A stretch of 64,000 nucleotides of DNA from Bernardetia sp. (GTDB lineage Bacteria > Bacteroidota > Bacteroidia > Cytophagales > Bernardetiaceae). The notes beneath the pieces were generated by a model, which saw only the letters and a program-made list of their open reading frames with translations, ran no database searches and was not told the DNA's origin. Shown here in pieces: positions 25,546 through 34,273 of this stretch. The DNA lies in contig JAHDBD010000012.1 of NCBI GenBank assembly GCA_020630575.1, forward strand, positions 62,001 through 126,000. Direction: 5' to 3'. Positions within the stretch are counted from its first letter, which is position 1, and each line of letters starts with the position of its first letter. Both the position numbers and the translations under genes were made by a program.

Positions 25546-27876
25546 ATGAATATTAAATACAATTATTCAAATATGCTACTTTTTATAGTAGGCATGTTTA
25601 TTTGTTTTGCTTCTCAAAATGCCTTTGCACAGCGAGATAAAAATATAAATCGTTCTTATTTCAAACAACTTGATCAAGAACTTCCTACACCAAATGTTTA
25701 TCGTGCAGGTTCGGGCGCACCAGGACACGAGTATTGGCAACAAAAAGTAGATTACAAAATTCAACTTACTTTAGACGACGAAAAACAGCGCATTACAGGT
25801 CAAGAAACAATTACGTATCATAACAATTCGCCAAACGAACTTTCTTATTTTTGGGTACAGTTAGACCAAAACATGAGAGCAAAAGATTCTGATACCTACA
25901 AAACTTCTACAGGAACGCTAAACGAAAAGACAACTTTACAAGGAATCGCTTATGTAACAGGAAATTCTGATTTTGAAGGTGGTTTCAATATTGAAGGCGT
26001 GATGACAACAGATGGTACAAAACTCCCTTTCACTATCAATAGAACAATGATGAGAGTTGATTTGCCAACGCCATTGAAGGCAAATGAGAAATATTCTTTT
26101 CAAATAAAATGGAATTATAATATTCAAGATCAATTAAAATATGGTGGCAGAAGTGGATATGAGTATTTTGAAGGTGATAAAAACTATTTGTATGAGATTG
26201 CTCAATTTTTCCCAAGAATGGCTGTGTATGACGACGTAAATGGTTGGTTACACAAACAATTTTTAGGACGTGGAGAGTTTGCGCTAGAGTTTGGAGATTA
26301 TGAAGTAGAAATGACTGTTCCTGCTGACCACATTTTGGGAGCAACAGGAGTTTTACAGAATCCTGATGAAGTTTTGACACCTGCACAAAAAGAGCGTTGG
26401 GCAAAAGCTCAAACTTCTGATATTCCTGTGGTAATTGTTACACAAGATGAAGCAACCAAAGCAGAAAAAAACAAAGCAAAAGAAACAAAGACTTGGAAAT
26501 TCAAAGCTGAAAATGTGCGTGATTTTGCCTTTGCAAGCTCTAGAAAATTCATTTGGGATGCTATGGCAGTAAAAATGCCAAATGGGAAGACAGTTATGGC
26601 AATGTCATATTATCCAAAAGAAGGAAATCCACTTTGGGGACAATATTCAACAGAAGTAGTAGCCCACACATTAGAAGTGTATTCAAAACATACAATTGAT
26701 TATCCTTATCCTGTTGCTATTTCGGTTCATGGGCCTGTTTGGGGAATGGAATATCCAATGATTTGTTTTAATGGTGGAAGACCAGAAACAGATGGAACAT
26801 ATTCTGAACGTATCAAATATTCAATGATTTCGGTAATTATTCATGAAGTAGGACATAACTTTTTCCCTATGATTATCAATTCTGATGAGCGTCATTGGAC
26901 TTGGATGGATGAAGGATTAAATACATTTATGCAATTTATTACAGAAGAAGAGTGGCAACGTGATTATCCTTCAAGACGTGGAAATGCAAAAGATATTGTA
27001 GATTATATGAAAGGTGAAAAAGCTGGTATTATGCCAATCATGACAGATTCGGAAGAGATTTTACAGTTCGGAAATAATGCTTATGGAAAACCTGCAACAG
27101 CTCTTAATATCTTGAGAGAAACGGTTATGGGAAGAGAGCTTTTTGATTATGCTTTTAAAGAATATGCACAACGTTGGGCATTTAAACATCCAAAGCCTGC
27201 TGATTTTTTCCGTACTATGGAAGATGCTTCTGGAACTGATTTAGATTGGTTTTGGTGGGGTTGGTTCTATACAACTGATAATGTAGATATTTCTATTGAA
27301 AATGTAATGTTCTTTGAGCCAAATTCTGCAAATGCTGAAATAGCAAAAGCAACTAAGAAAGAACAAGAAAGCATTACATCACAACGCAACAAAACAGCTC
27401 TAAAAACAACTCGTTTGGAGCGTCGTCCACAGCTTAAAGATTTCTACAATTCTTATAATGGGGGAGTAACAGAAGCTGAAGCAAAGAAAAACTATGAAAG
27501 TTATATGAGTAGCTTAACAGATGAAGAGCGTACTTTTATCAAAGAAAACCCTTATTTCTATCAAATAGATTTTAAAAATATAGGTGGACTTGTAATGCCT
27601 GTAATTATTGAGTTTACGTATGCAGATGGAAGCAAAGAAATGCAAAAAATTCCTGCTGAAGTTTGGAGAAAAGATAATGCTATGTTTAGCAAAGTCTTTA
27701 TGACTAAGAAAAAAGTAGTTTCTTTCCGTTTAGATCCAAATTTGGAAACAGCTGATACAGATGTTTATAATAATTCATATCCTCGTCAGGAAGTTCCTAC
27801 TCGTTTTGAACTTTATAGAAGAGATAACAATTATTCTTCTCCAAATCCGATGCAAATGCAAAAGAAGAAAAAATAA
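25546..27876 (+). CDS. M1-family metallopeptidase (gluzincin aminopeptidase)
   Basis: The protein has 776 residues with a signal peptide (cleavage after NAFAQ). The zinc site HEVGH is at 433-437 and the third ligand Glu is in WTWMDEGLNTF about 19 residues later. The substrate-binding signature appears as GMEYPMICFNGG near 403-414, a variant of GAMEN. The N-terminal bowl-shaped beta domain spans about 50-310. The last 150 residues are Lys-rich with a Ser/Pro/Met/Gln tail. It probably trims peptides in the periplasm or at the surface. It is monocistronic with a strong terminator. Confidence 0.92.
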   Translation: MNIKYNYSNMLLFIVGMFICFASQNAFAQRDKNINRSYFKQLDQELPTPNVYRAGSGAPGHEYWQQKVDYKIQLTLDDEKQRITGQETITYHNNSPNELSYFWVQLDQNMRAKDSDTYKTSTGTLNEKTTLQGIAYVTGNSDFEGGFNIEGVMTTDGTKLPFTINRTMMRVDLPTPLKANEKYSFQIKWNYNIQDQLKYGGRSGYEYFEGDKNYLYEIAQFFPRMAVYDDVNGWLHKQFLGRGEFALEFGDYEVEMTVPADHILGATGVLQNPDEVLTPAQKERWAKAQTSDIPVVIVTQDEATKAEKNKAKETKTWKFKAENVRDFAFASSRKFIWDAMAVKMPNGKTVMAMSYYPKEGNPLWGQYSTEVVAHTLEVYSKHTIDYPYPVAISVHGPVWGMEYPMICFNGGRPETDGTYSERIKYSMISVIIHEVGHNFFPMIINSDERHWTWMDEGLNTFMQFITEEEWQRDYPSRRGNAKDIVDYMKGEKAGIMPIMTDSEEILQFGNNAYGKPATALNILRETVMGRELFDYAFKEYAQRWAFKHPKPADFFRTMEDASGTDLDWFWWGWFYTTDNVDISIENVMFFEPNSANAEIAKATKKEQESITSQRNKTALKTTRLERRPQLKDFYNSYNGGVTEAEAKKNYESYMSSLTDEERTFIKENPYFYQIDFKNIGGLVMPVIIEFTYADGSKEMQKIPAEVWRKDNAMFSKVFMTKKKVVSFRLDPNLETADTDVYNNSYPRQEVPTRFELYRRDNNYSSPNPMQMQKKKK

Positions 27877-27904
27877 TAGTATCTGAATTAAATTTTTAGA
27901 GATA

Positions 27905-27941
27905 AAAAACTCATTCTATATTTTTTATAGAATGAGTTTTT
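27905..27941 (+). terminator. Rho-independent terminator of the M1 peptidase gene
   Basis: A perfect 16-bp stem (27905-27920 with 27926-27941) with a five-T loop ends in a T-run, 29 bases after the stop codon. Confidence 0.85.
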
Positions 27942-27966
27942 TTCTAGTCTTTAGTTTATGTCTGTG

Positions 27967-28075
27967 TCGTCGGTGAGACACCGACAATGGCAAAGATTTG
28001 GAAAGTAATTATTATTAGTACATAAGGTGGTAAATAATTTGTTTTTTAACTGTACTGACACCTCCAAGGTGTCTG
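27967..28075. repeat. Two dispersed palindromes between convergent genes
   Basis: Bases 27967-27987 contain GTCGGTG, a three-base loop and CACCGAC, a variant of the GTTGTTGGTG family ending ATGGCA. Bases 28057-28073 contain GACACCT, a three-base loop and AGGTGTC, followed by TGACAGG, a different family. The 326-base gap 27877-28202 otherwise holds only two terminators. Confidence 0.65.
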
Positions 28076-28133
28076 ACAGGAATATTTAATACCGAGTTCA
28101 CGTTATTTAGCAAGTGCATTTAGTTAAAAACAA

Positions 28134-28173
28134 AAAAAACGGATTCAAACATTATTTTTTGAATCCGTTTTTT
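28134..28173 (-). terminator. Terminator of the saccharopine/carboxynorspermidine dehydrogenase gene
   Basis: A 16-bp perfect stem (28134-28149 with 28158-28173) has T-runs on both strands. It lies 30 bases past the minus-strand gene's stop. Confidence 0.8.
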
Positions 28174-28202
28174 CTTAAAATCAAAATTATATTAATTTGT
28201 GA

Positions 28203-29417
28203 TTAGTCATTAAACTCTACAAAGTCACTTGATTTCTCATGCCATTGTAAACCATATTTATTCAAATCTTCCATGAATGGATCTGGATTAAACTCTTCTA
28301 CATTCCAAACACCAGCTTTCATCCATTTTCCTTCCAACATCATTTTTGCACCTATCATTGCAGGTACACCAGTTGTATAAGAAACGGCTTGCGCTCCAAC
28401 TTCTTTATATGTTTTGGCATGGTCACAGTTATTATAAATGAAGAAATAAGCAGGTTTTCCGTCTTTAGTTCCTCTGATATGACAGCCAATAGAAGTTTGT
28501 CCTTCATAATTTTCTCCCAAAGAAGAAGGCTCTGGCAAAACTGCTTTCAAAAACTGAAGAGGAACAATTTTTTGTCCTTGATATTCTACTTCATCAATTC
28601 TTGTCATGCCTACATTTTCCAAAACTCTCAAATGAGTAATATATTCATCTGAAAAAGTCATCCAAAATCTAGCTCTTTTTAAAGAAGGGAAGTTTTTAGT
28701 AAGTGATTCTAATTCTTCGTGATATAATAAAAATGATTTTTTTGGTCCTACCTCTGGATAATTAATCATTCTATTGATTTCTAAAGGCTCAGTTTCTGTC
28801 CAGTCACCATTTTCCCAATATTTTCCTCGTTGAGTAATTTCACGAATATTAATTTCAGGATTAAAATTGGTTGCAAATGCTTTTCCATGACTTCCTGCAT
28901 TACAATCTACAATATCCAAATATTCCATTCCATCTTTATCAAAATGATATTTTGCTGCGTGTGCTGTAAAAACGCCAGTTACCCCTGGGTCAAAACCACA
29001 ACCTAAAAGAGCCATAATTCCAGCTTCTTCAAAGCGTTTTTTGTATGCCCATTGCCAACTATATTCAAATTTTGCTTCATCTATTGGCTCATAGTTAGCA
29101 GTATCTAAATAATGTGTTTTGGTTTCCAAACAAGCATCCATAATTGGTAAGTCTTGATAAGGAAGAGCTACATTAATAACTAATTTTGGCTCAAATTTTT
29201 TGATAAGTGTAACCAATTCTTCAACATTATCAGCATTTACTTTTGCTGTCTGAATATCTCTTCCTGTTAGTTCTTTTACTTCTTTTGCAGCAGCTTCTAC
29301 TTTTGGAAGCGTACGACTAGCAAGCATAATTTCTGAAAAAACATCAGGTAACATTGCACATTTTTTGACAACAACATTACCAACTCCACCAGCACCAATA
29401 ATCAATACTTTACTCAT
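28203..29417 (-). CDS. Saccharopine dehydrogenase family protein, probable carboxynorspermidine dehydrogenase
   Basis: The protein has 404 residues. The N-terminal Rossmann fold has the dinucleotide motif VLIIGAGGVGNVV (residues 4-16), and a Lys9/CANSDH-type C-terminal domain contains GCGFDPGVTGVF. Length and motif order match bacterial carboxynorspermidine dehydrogenase, which condenses aspartate semialdehyde with a diamine and NADPH on the way to norspermidine or spermidine. The decarboxylase partner (nspC) is not in this window, so the exact product is inferred. True lysine-pathway saccharopine dehydrogenases are usually longer or differ in the C-terminal domain. The gene is monocistronic behind a good promoter motif. 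Confidence 0.85.
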   Translation of the reverse strand: MSKVLIIGAGGVGNVVVKKCAMLPDVFSEIMLASRTLPKVEAAAKEVKELTGRDIQTAKVNADNVEELVTLIKKFEPKLVINVALPYQDLPIMDACLETKTHYLDTANYEPIDEAKFEYSWQWAYKKRFEEAGIMALLGCGFDPGVTGVFTAHAAKYHFDKDGMEYLDIVDCNAGSHGKAFATNFNPEINIREITQRGKYWENGDWTETEPLEINRMINYPEVGPKKSFLLYHEELESLTKNFPSLKRARFWMTFSDEYITHLRVLENVGMTRIDEVEYQGQKIVPLQFLKAVLPEPSSLGENYEGQTSIGCHIRGTKDGKPAYFFIYNNCDHAKTYKEVGAQAVSYTTGVPAMIGAKMMLEGKWMKAGVWNVEEFNPDPFMEDLNKYGLQWHEKSSDFVEFND

Positions 29418-29476
29418 AATAATTTCTTTTTTTAGATGTGAATTTGTGTTTTGAATTTCTTTTGAGAATAATGATT

Positions 29477-29484
29477 CAAAGATA
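29477..29484 (-). promoter_or_regulatory. Putative TAnnTTTG promoter of the dehydrogenase gene
   Basis: The plus strand CAAAGATA reads TATCTTTG on the minus strand, 60 bases upstream of the ATG at 29417. The 331-base gap 29418-29748 shows nothing else clear. Confidence 0.55.
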
Positions 29485-29748
29485 TTAAATAAATTTTGAA
29501 GTCAGAAGTCAGATTTTAGAAGTAAATCCAAAATGTATTATGTCTAGGTCAAAAAATAAAGTTAAATTTTTCAGTATTTAGTTTTTATAAGAATCTGAAA
29601 AGAACTTTTTAAGGATAATTTTAGTATTTTAGAATAAGAAATCAAAGTTAAAGTAAAATACGAGTAATCTTTACAACACAAAGCGAAACTCTAACGTATT
29701 ACTTATATAAGCCCTACAAACTAGCACTTCCTAAAAGATTTATAAATC

Positions 29749-30498
29749 ATGCATATTCATCAATTACACCCTGAAAAACACGAAAAATTCTTAACTCAAG
29801 CACGTATTGATCCAATTACGGGCGATACTTTGGAAGCTGGCGACAAAATTGTGCTTTGTGCTGAGTGTAAATCTGCTTTTCATTCGGATAGTTGGGCATA
29901 TTTAGGCAATCGCCATTGTAATCAAACACGCACACTTCCTGCTATTCCTCAAAGCACTTCACTAGGACATTTCAAAAAACGTTCGGCTGAATATTATAGC
30001 CGAGTAAATTCAAACTTTAAAATTCATGAAAATTTACAAAGTGTAGTGAGTGCAGGACACCGTTTAGGAAGTGTTTTGATAGATTTAGCTTTAGTTTGGC
30101 TTGTTCAATATATGCTTTCTTACACACTTTCTCCTTTGCTTTGGACTTACTTTTTATTAAGAGATTTTTCATATAAAGGACGTTCTTTAAGTTTAGGGAA
30201 AAACTTAATGAATATTGAAGTAGTAGAAGAAAGAAATGAAAACAGACTAAGTTGGTGGCAATCTGTGCTTCGAAATGCACCTATCGGAATTCCTCAATTA
30301 GCAGGTGTTTTTGGTGCGTATGCTTATAATTTAAGTTATAGTTTTGGAAACTCTTTTAAAGTAGCTGATAATTTAGTTTCTGCTATTTTTACCATTATTT
30401 TGATTATTGATGTAATCCTTCTTTTTGGAAATAATAAACGAATTATGGATAGAGCAATGGATTTGAAAAGTATTTTTAGAACTAGAGAAAATAACTAG
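29749..30498 (+). CDS. RING-like zinc-binding and RDD-type membrane protein (paralogue A)
   Basis: The protein has 249 residues. The N-terminal 70 residues hold DPITGDTLEAGDKIVLCAECKSAFHSDSW in outline, followed by YLGNRHCN: a CxxC pair, His, Trp and a later HC, like a degenerate prokaryotic RING or treble-clef finger. The C-terminal half has about four hydrophobic helices with an RDD-family flavour (GRSLSLGKNLMNIEVV, then NRLSWWQSVLRN). A close paralogue is at 48933-49697, sharing DPITGD, CAECKSAF, SW-Y-GN-HCNQ and the membrane layout. No signal peptide is seen, so the finger is probably cytoplasmic. Function is unknown. Confidence 0.82.
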   Translation: MHIHQLHPEKHEKFLTQARIDPITGDTLEAGDKIVLCAECKSAFHSDSWAYLGNRHCNQTRTLPAIPQSTSLGHFKKRSAEYYSRVNSNFKIHENLQSVVSAGHRLGSVLIDLALVWLVQYMLSYTLSPLLWTYFLLRDFSYKGRSLSLGKNLMNIEVVEERNENRLSWWQSVLRNAPIGIPQLAGVFGAYAYNLSYSFGNSFKVADNLVSAIFTIILIIDVILLFGNNKRIMDRAMDLKSIFRTRENN

Positions 30499-30502
30499 AA
30501 AA

Positions 30503-30644
30503 GCACTGTACCCTACTATTTTTTAAAAAATGGTTTTTAATTGCAGCGCAACATAATTTAATTTGTGTTATTTCAATCAAAAATATCAATATTGCGTTGT
30601 TCTACAACTTAAATTTCAAATAAAAAATAGTAGGATACAGTAGC
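30503..30644. mobile_element. MITE-like element, 142 bp
   Basis: Terminal inverted repeats of about 22-23 bp (30503-30525 and 30621-30644; one mismatch and one extra base) begin GCACTGTACCCTACTATTTT. The hexamer AGAAAA immediately flanks both ends (30497-30502 and 30645-30650), like a target-site duplication. There is no open frame inside. It could alternatively act as a large bidirectional terminator for the convergent neighbours. No transposase or second copy is present in the window. Confidence 0.6.
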
Positions 30645-30673
30645 AGAAAAGTATAAATATAATAGAACTTTAA

Positions 30674-32710
30674 CTAATCTTCCTTTTCAAAAATAATTGT
30701 AGCTCTTGTACTATATACTTTACAAGCAATAATTTCTAGTTTTTTATTTCTGATAAATTCTACTTTACGAAAAAACCATTCGTTACCTATAAATAGATTC
30801 TCTTGGAAAGGATTCAATATTATATCCTTATTTCTACTATGGGTAGCTACAAGTTTATTATCTTTTACTTTGAAAATATAACTTGTTCCTAATTCTTCAC
30901 TATAATATCTACCAGTATATTCTTCTACATCTACCTTCAATTTATCAAATGACTTCAAAAATACTTTTTTTCCATTATACTCAAAGTCAGAAATAGTCAG
31001 TTTTAAGTAAAAATCTTTTTCAGTTTCTTTTTTGTGAAATGAGAGCTTATAATTTCCCATCATAAACTCATTTTCAGATATAGGATATAATTCTGTTTTT
31101 TGATTGTTATCAGATGTTTCTACAAATAATGTATCTGAGTTAGAAGTAATTGTAAAAAATAATCCTGCAATAACTTCATAATTACCTTGATATGATTTTA
31201 AAATTTCATTTTTGATATTTATTGTTTCTTTTACTTCTGTTATTTTGGGAGCAGTTAACTCATTTTCTAAATAATAGTCTACAATTTTATAGGCTATACT
31301 TAGTGGGTTAAATGTTTCTGAGTTACCTGCAATAGCTAAAGTAAAATTTTGGCTAGGAATACGAAGTAAATAAGAACGATAACCTGCATCACCTCCACCA
31401 TGAAAAATTACTTCTAACCCTTTGTAATTTTTGATTTCTTGTCCAAGTGCATACGATATTTCTTCACCACTGTTGAGTTTACTTTTTTTCTGCATCTTAT
31501 CAAAAATAGCTGTGTTTCCTACAATTCCTTTTTGAAAATTTAAAGCCCACAAACTCAAATCTTCTACAGTTGTACACAGCCCAGTCGAACCAACAATAGA
31601 ATAATTGAGTAGACTTTTTTGATAACCACTTCCGAAAGGACAATATGAATACACTCTATTTTTAATTATTTTTTCAGCATCATCTAAGAAAAAAGAATTT
31701 TTCATATTCAAAGGTGTAAATATCTTTTCTTTTGTAAATTCTGAAAAAGATTTTCCAGATACTCTTTCTACTACTTTTGCCAGTAACATAAATGCAGAGT
31801 TACAATATTCATACTGAGAACCTACTTCAAAGTTGATTTCCTTTTGATTAGTAACTATTTTAAAAGCATCCTCATTTGTAACTACATCTACAAAACCCAC
31901 ACCTGCTAGGTAAAGTAAGTCGCTTTGTTCTCTTGTTCCACTGGTATGATTGGCAAGGTTTCTCAGCGTTATTGTTTTGCCAAAAGTGTTGAGATGTTCA
32001 AGTTCTGGAATGTATTTTTTTATATCGTCGTCTAAAGATAGTTTTCCTTCTGCTTCTAAAAGTAAAATTGAAAATGCTGTAAACTGCTTAGAAACCGAAG
32101 CTACCGAAAATATAGAAGTTGGACTAATTGGAATGTTATACTCTAAATTTGCCATTCCAAACCCTTTTTGATACATCGTTTTGCCATCTTTTGTAACCGA
32201 AACTGCAACTCCTGGAGTATCAGAATTATCATAAATAGATAAAAGCTCATCTATTTTTTCGTTTGGAGTTATTGCTTTTGGTTTTATTGTTTTTACAAAA
32301 AGTTCGTATTTTCCAACCTCAGCATTTTTTTCTAACATTTCTACTTCTAAGGTATATTCTCCTGCTTTAGTAGAATTAAGTAGAATAATTTCAGTTCCAA
32401 ATTTTCCATTTGGGCTATCAAAATTTTCTATTTTATTATTTTCAGAATCATAAGTTGTAATAATTACATCTGCATTTTGCTGTTCTAATTTGAGAATAAG
32501 AAACTGATTTTCTTTCAATTGTATTTTACAATGATGCTTCTGATTTGCTGAAATATCGTTTTTTAGTGTTGTCTTTTCTGTGAAAATATAGTTTTTAATG
32601 TCTTTTTTTTGCTGTGCTTTTGCTTGTGAAAGTGATAGTAAAAAGAAGCTACAAAAGACTACTAAGAGAAGAAGTGCTTTTTTGATAAAAGATAATTTTC
32701 GTAAGGTCAT
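30674..32710 (-). CDS. Serine beta-lactamase-family hydrolase (class C/S12) with N-terminal beta domain
   Basis: The protein has 678 residues with a signal peptide (cleavage near SQAKAQ). A beta-sandwich domain at about 40-142 resembles bacterial pre-peptidase C-terminal-like domains. The hydrolase domain (about 150-480) has the catalytic SxxK at 205-208 (SVSK), the YxN equivalent YCN at 302-304 and HGG in VIFHGGGDAGYRSY. A C-terminal region of about 180 residues is rich in beta strands, as in many Bacteroidota members. Such proteins act as D-amino peptidases, esterases or transferases more often than as true beta-lactamases. No peptidoglycan gene is adjacent, so the substrate is unknown. Confidence 0.9.
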   Translation of the reverse strand: MTLRKLSFIKKALLLLVVFCSFFLLSLSQAKAQQKKDIKNYIFTEKTTLKNDISANQKHHCKIQLKENQFLILKLEQQNADVIITTYDSENNKIENFDSPNGKFGTEIILLNSTKAGEYTLEVEMLEKNAEVGKYELFVKTIKPKAITPNEKIDELLSIYDNSDTPGVAVSVTKDGKTMYQKGFGMANLEYNIPISPTSIFSVASVSKQFTAFSILLLEAEGKLSLDDDIKKYIPELEHLNTFGKTITLRNLANHTSGTREQSDLLYLAGVGFVDVVTNEDAFKIVTNQKEINFEVGSQYEYCNSAFMLLAKVVERVSGKSFSEFTKEKIFTPLNMKNSFFLDDAEKIIKNRVYSYCPFGSGYQKSLLNYSIVGSTGLCTTVEDLSLWALNFQKGIVGNTAIFDKMQKKSKLNSGEEISYALGQEIKNYKGLEVIFHGGGDAGYRSYLLRIPSQNFTLAIAGNSETFNPLSIAYKIVDYYLENELTAPKITEVKETINIKNEILKSYQGNYEVIAGLFFTITSNSDTLFVETSDNNQKTELYPISENEFMMGNYKLSFHKKETEKDFYLKLTISDFEYNGKKVFLKSFDKLKVDVEEYTGRYYSEELGTSYIFKVKDNKLVATHSRNKDIILNPFQENLFIGNEWFFRKVEFIRNKKLEIIACKVYSTRATIIFEKED

Positions 32711-32793
32711 AATTTTTTAAAAGTTTATTTGAGTGTGATAAAAAAGTTATGAAACAAAATTGAGGATAAAATCAAATGGATGCGACCGACTAA

Positions 32794-32838
32794 AAAAAGT
32801 CGTACTCTTTTTATAAAAAAAAATGAGTACGACTTTTT
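32794..32838 (-). terminator. Terminator of the AraC-family gene
   Basis: A perfect 14-bp stem (AAAAAGTCGTACTC at 32794-32807 with 32825-32838) has a T-run on the minus strand, 44 bases past the stop of the AraC-family gene. Confidence 0.8.
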
Positions 32839-32881
32839 GCATTTTATAAAGTACAACTTTTTTAAAGCTACCTTTAGATAC

Positions 32882-34135
32882 TTAAAAAGGTGTTTTTCGA
32901 TATAATGAAGGAGTTGTCTTTGTGTATTTTTTAAAAGCTGTATTGAACGAAGATTTTGAATTAAATCCGACTTGATAGAGAATTTCTAAGATAGTTACTT
33001 GATTTTTTGTAGAATCTTTTAGAATAGATTTTGCTTTTTCGATTCGATATTCATTTATAAAATCAAAAAAATGTTGGTTGATATGATGATTAATTAAAAC
33101 TGATAAATCACGAACAGGAATGTGAATTTGTTGTGCCAATTCTTGAATAGTTAAGGAAGGTTCAAGATAAGGTTCGTGTTCATTCATATATTCTCTTAGC
33201 TTCTGAATTTGGTTATTTATTTCAAGATTATTTTGTTTTGTGTTTTCATTAATTGAAGTTGAGTTATTTTTTACTTCATTCTCATTTTTGCATATTATTT
33301 TATCTTGAATTTTATTTTGTTCTTTGAAAGCAATAATTTCATTTTCTTCTAATTTGTCTACTTGCTCTATTTTTTTTTCTTGAATAAATTCTTTTGTAGA
33401 TTTTAAATTCAAATCAATTTTTCTGAAAAGAGTAGGATAATAAAGAGCTTTAAAAACAAAACTACAAAGCACTATAAGTGCGATAATACTTACAAGAATA
33501 TTAATCCAAAGAAAAAACTTGCTATATTCTGTATAACTCAAAATATCTTTTATTACCACAAAAAAATGAGCTAAACTAAAAGTTAGAAGTAATTGAAAAA
33601 GCCATCTATAAGTCAGATTATCAGATTGTGTGTAATTTTCAAGGTAGATTTTTTTAAATTTCATTAAAAGTAAGAACATCAAAATAATATAAAATAGCCA
33701 TTGAATTTCGCCAAAAACAGAGAAAAAATAGCTTATTGAAGATTTATTATTTTGTAAGAAAAATATCTTTTGCTCTGTTGTTTTTAGATAAAATGTAGGA
33801 ATAGAAACAAGATAAATAAACAGAAAAGGAATGCTATGAACTAAATATTTTGGTCTCCATTTAAAATTAATGTCTAAAGCAGAACAGAAATAGAGATAAA
33901 ATAAAGGCATTTCTAATAAGAATAATGTTCTACGTAAAAACTCTATTTTAGGGTAGGCTTGCAAATAGTCATACATCACAAAGCCACTAATATTGATGGC
34001 TGTCAGTATTGTAAAAAGACCAAAAAAGAAATTACCTAATTTGTTTTCCGTCTTGACTGTAAATAAAAATATAGCCAAAAGCAGAGAAACAAATATAAAA
34101 AGCGTAGCAGAAGTATGTATTATCTTTAATTCCAT
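32882..34135 (-). CDS. Membrane-bound AraC-family transcriptional regulator
   Basis: The protein is about 417 residues from the Met at 34133-34135 (MELKIIHTSATLF). About seven transmembrane helices fill residues 5-235. A charged Lys/Glu/Asn-rich linker (about 245-310) leads to the C-terminal AraC DNA-binding domain, with the first helix-turn-helix around LTIQELAQQIHIPVRDLS and the second around VTILEILYQVGFNSKSSF, ending KYTKTTPSLYRK. The frame is open further upstream to 34264, but that extension would cover the rpoB terminator and a dispersed palindrome, so the internal start is preferred. It joins the 7TM-AraC group of Bacteroidota that senses membrane or extracellular signals; the ligand is unknown. 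Confidence 0.88.
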   Translation of the reverse strand: MELKIIHTSATLFIFVSLLLAIFLFTVKTENKLGNFFFGLFTILTAINISGFVMYDYLQAYPKIEFLRRTLFLLEMPLFYLYFCSALDINFKWRPKYLVHSIPFLFIYLVSIPTFYLKTTEQKIFFLQNNKSSISYFFSVFGEIQWLFYIILMFLLLMKFKKIYLENYTQSDNLTYRWLFQLLLTFSLAHFFVVIKDILSYTEYSKFFLWINILVSIIALIVLCSFVFKALYYPTLFRKIDLNLKSTKEFIQEKKIEQVDKLEENEIIAFKEQNKIQDKIICKNENEVKNNSTSINENTKQNNLEINNQIQKLREYMNEHEPYLEPSLTIQELAQQIHIPVRDLSVLINHHINQHFFDFINEYRIEKAKSILKDSTKNQVTILEILYQVGFNSKSSFNTAFKKYTKTTPSLYRKTPF

Positions 34136-34178
34136 AAGAGGTAGGTAACATTTCTTTAAAAGGTAATTCAAAGAAAGC

Positions 34179-34218
34179 AAAAATTCCCTTCTACTCCGAA
34201 AAGTAAAAGGGAATTTTT
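34179..34218 (-). terminator. rpoB terminator
   Basis: A 12-bp stem (AAAAATTCCCTT at 34179-34190 with 34207-34218) has a T-run on the minus strand and lies 56 bases beyond the rpoB stop codon. Confidence 0.75.
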
Positions 34219-34234
34219 CATTTATATAGAAATT

Positions 34235-34265
34235 TGCCGTCGTTGGTATTTCCACCAATGACAAA
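34235..34265. repeat. Dispersed palindrome, GTTGTTGGTG family
   Basis: GTCGTTGGT (34239-34247) pairs with ACCAATGAC (34254-34262) through one wobble; the flanks are TTTGCC and AAA. It lies between the rpoB stop and its terminator, so it is transcribed into the rpoB 3' untranslated region. Confidence 0.7.
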
Positions 34266-34273
34266 TTAAATTA

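Noticed and set aside
26036-26404. 122-codon open frame antisense to the M1 peptidase
   Set aside because: It is a shadow of the peptidase gene with His/Gln/Leu-rich composition and no ribosome or promoter signals.
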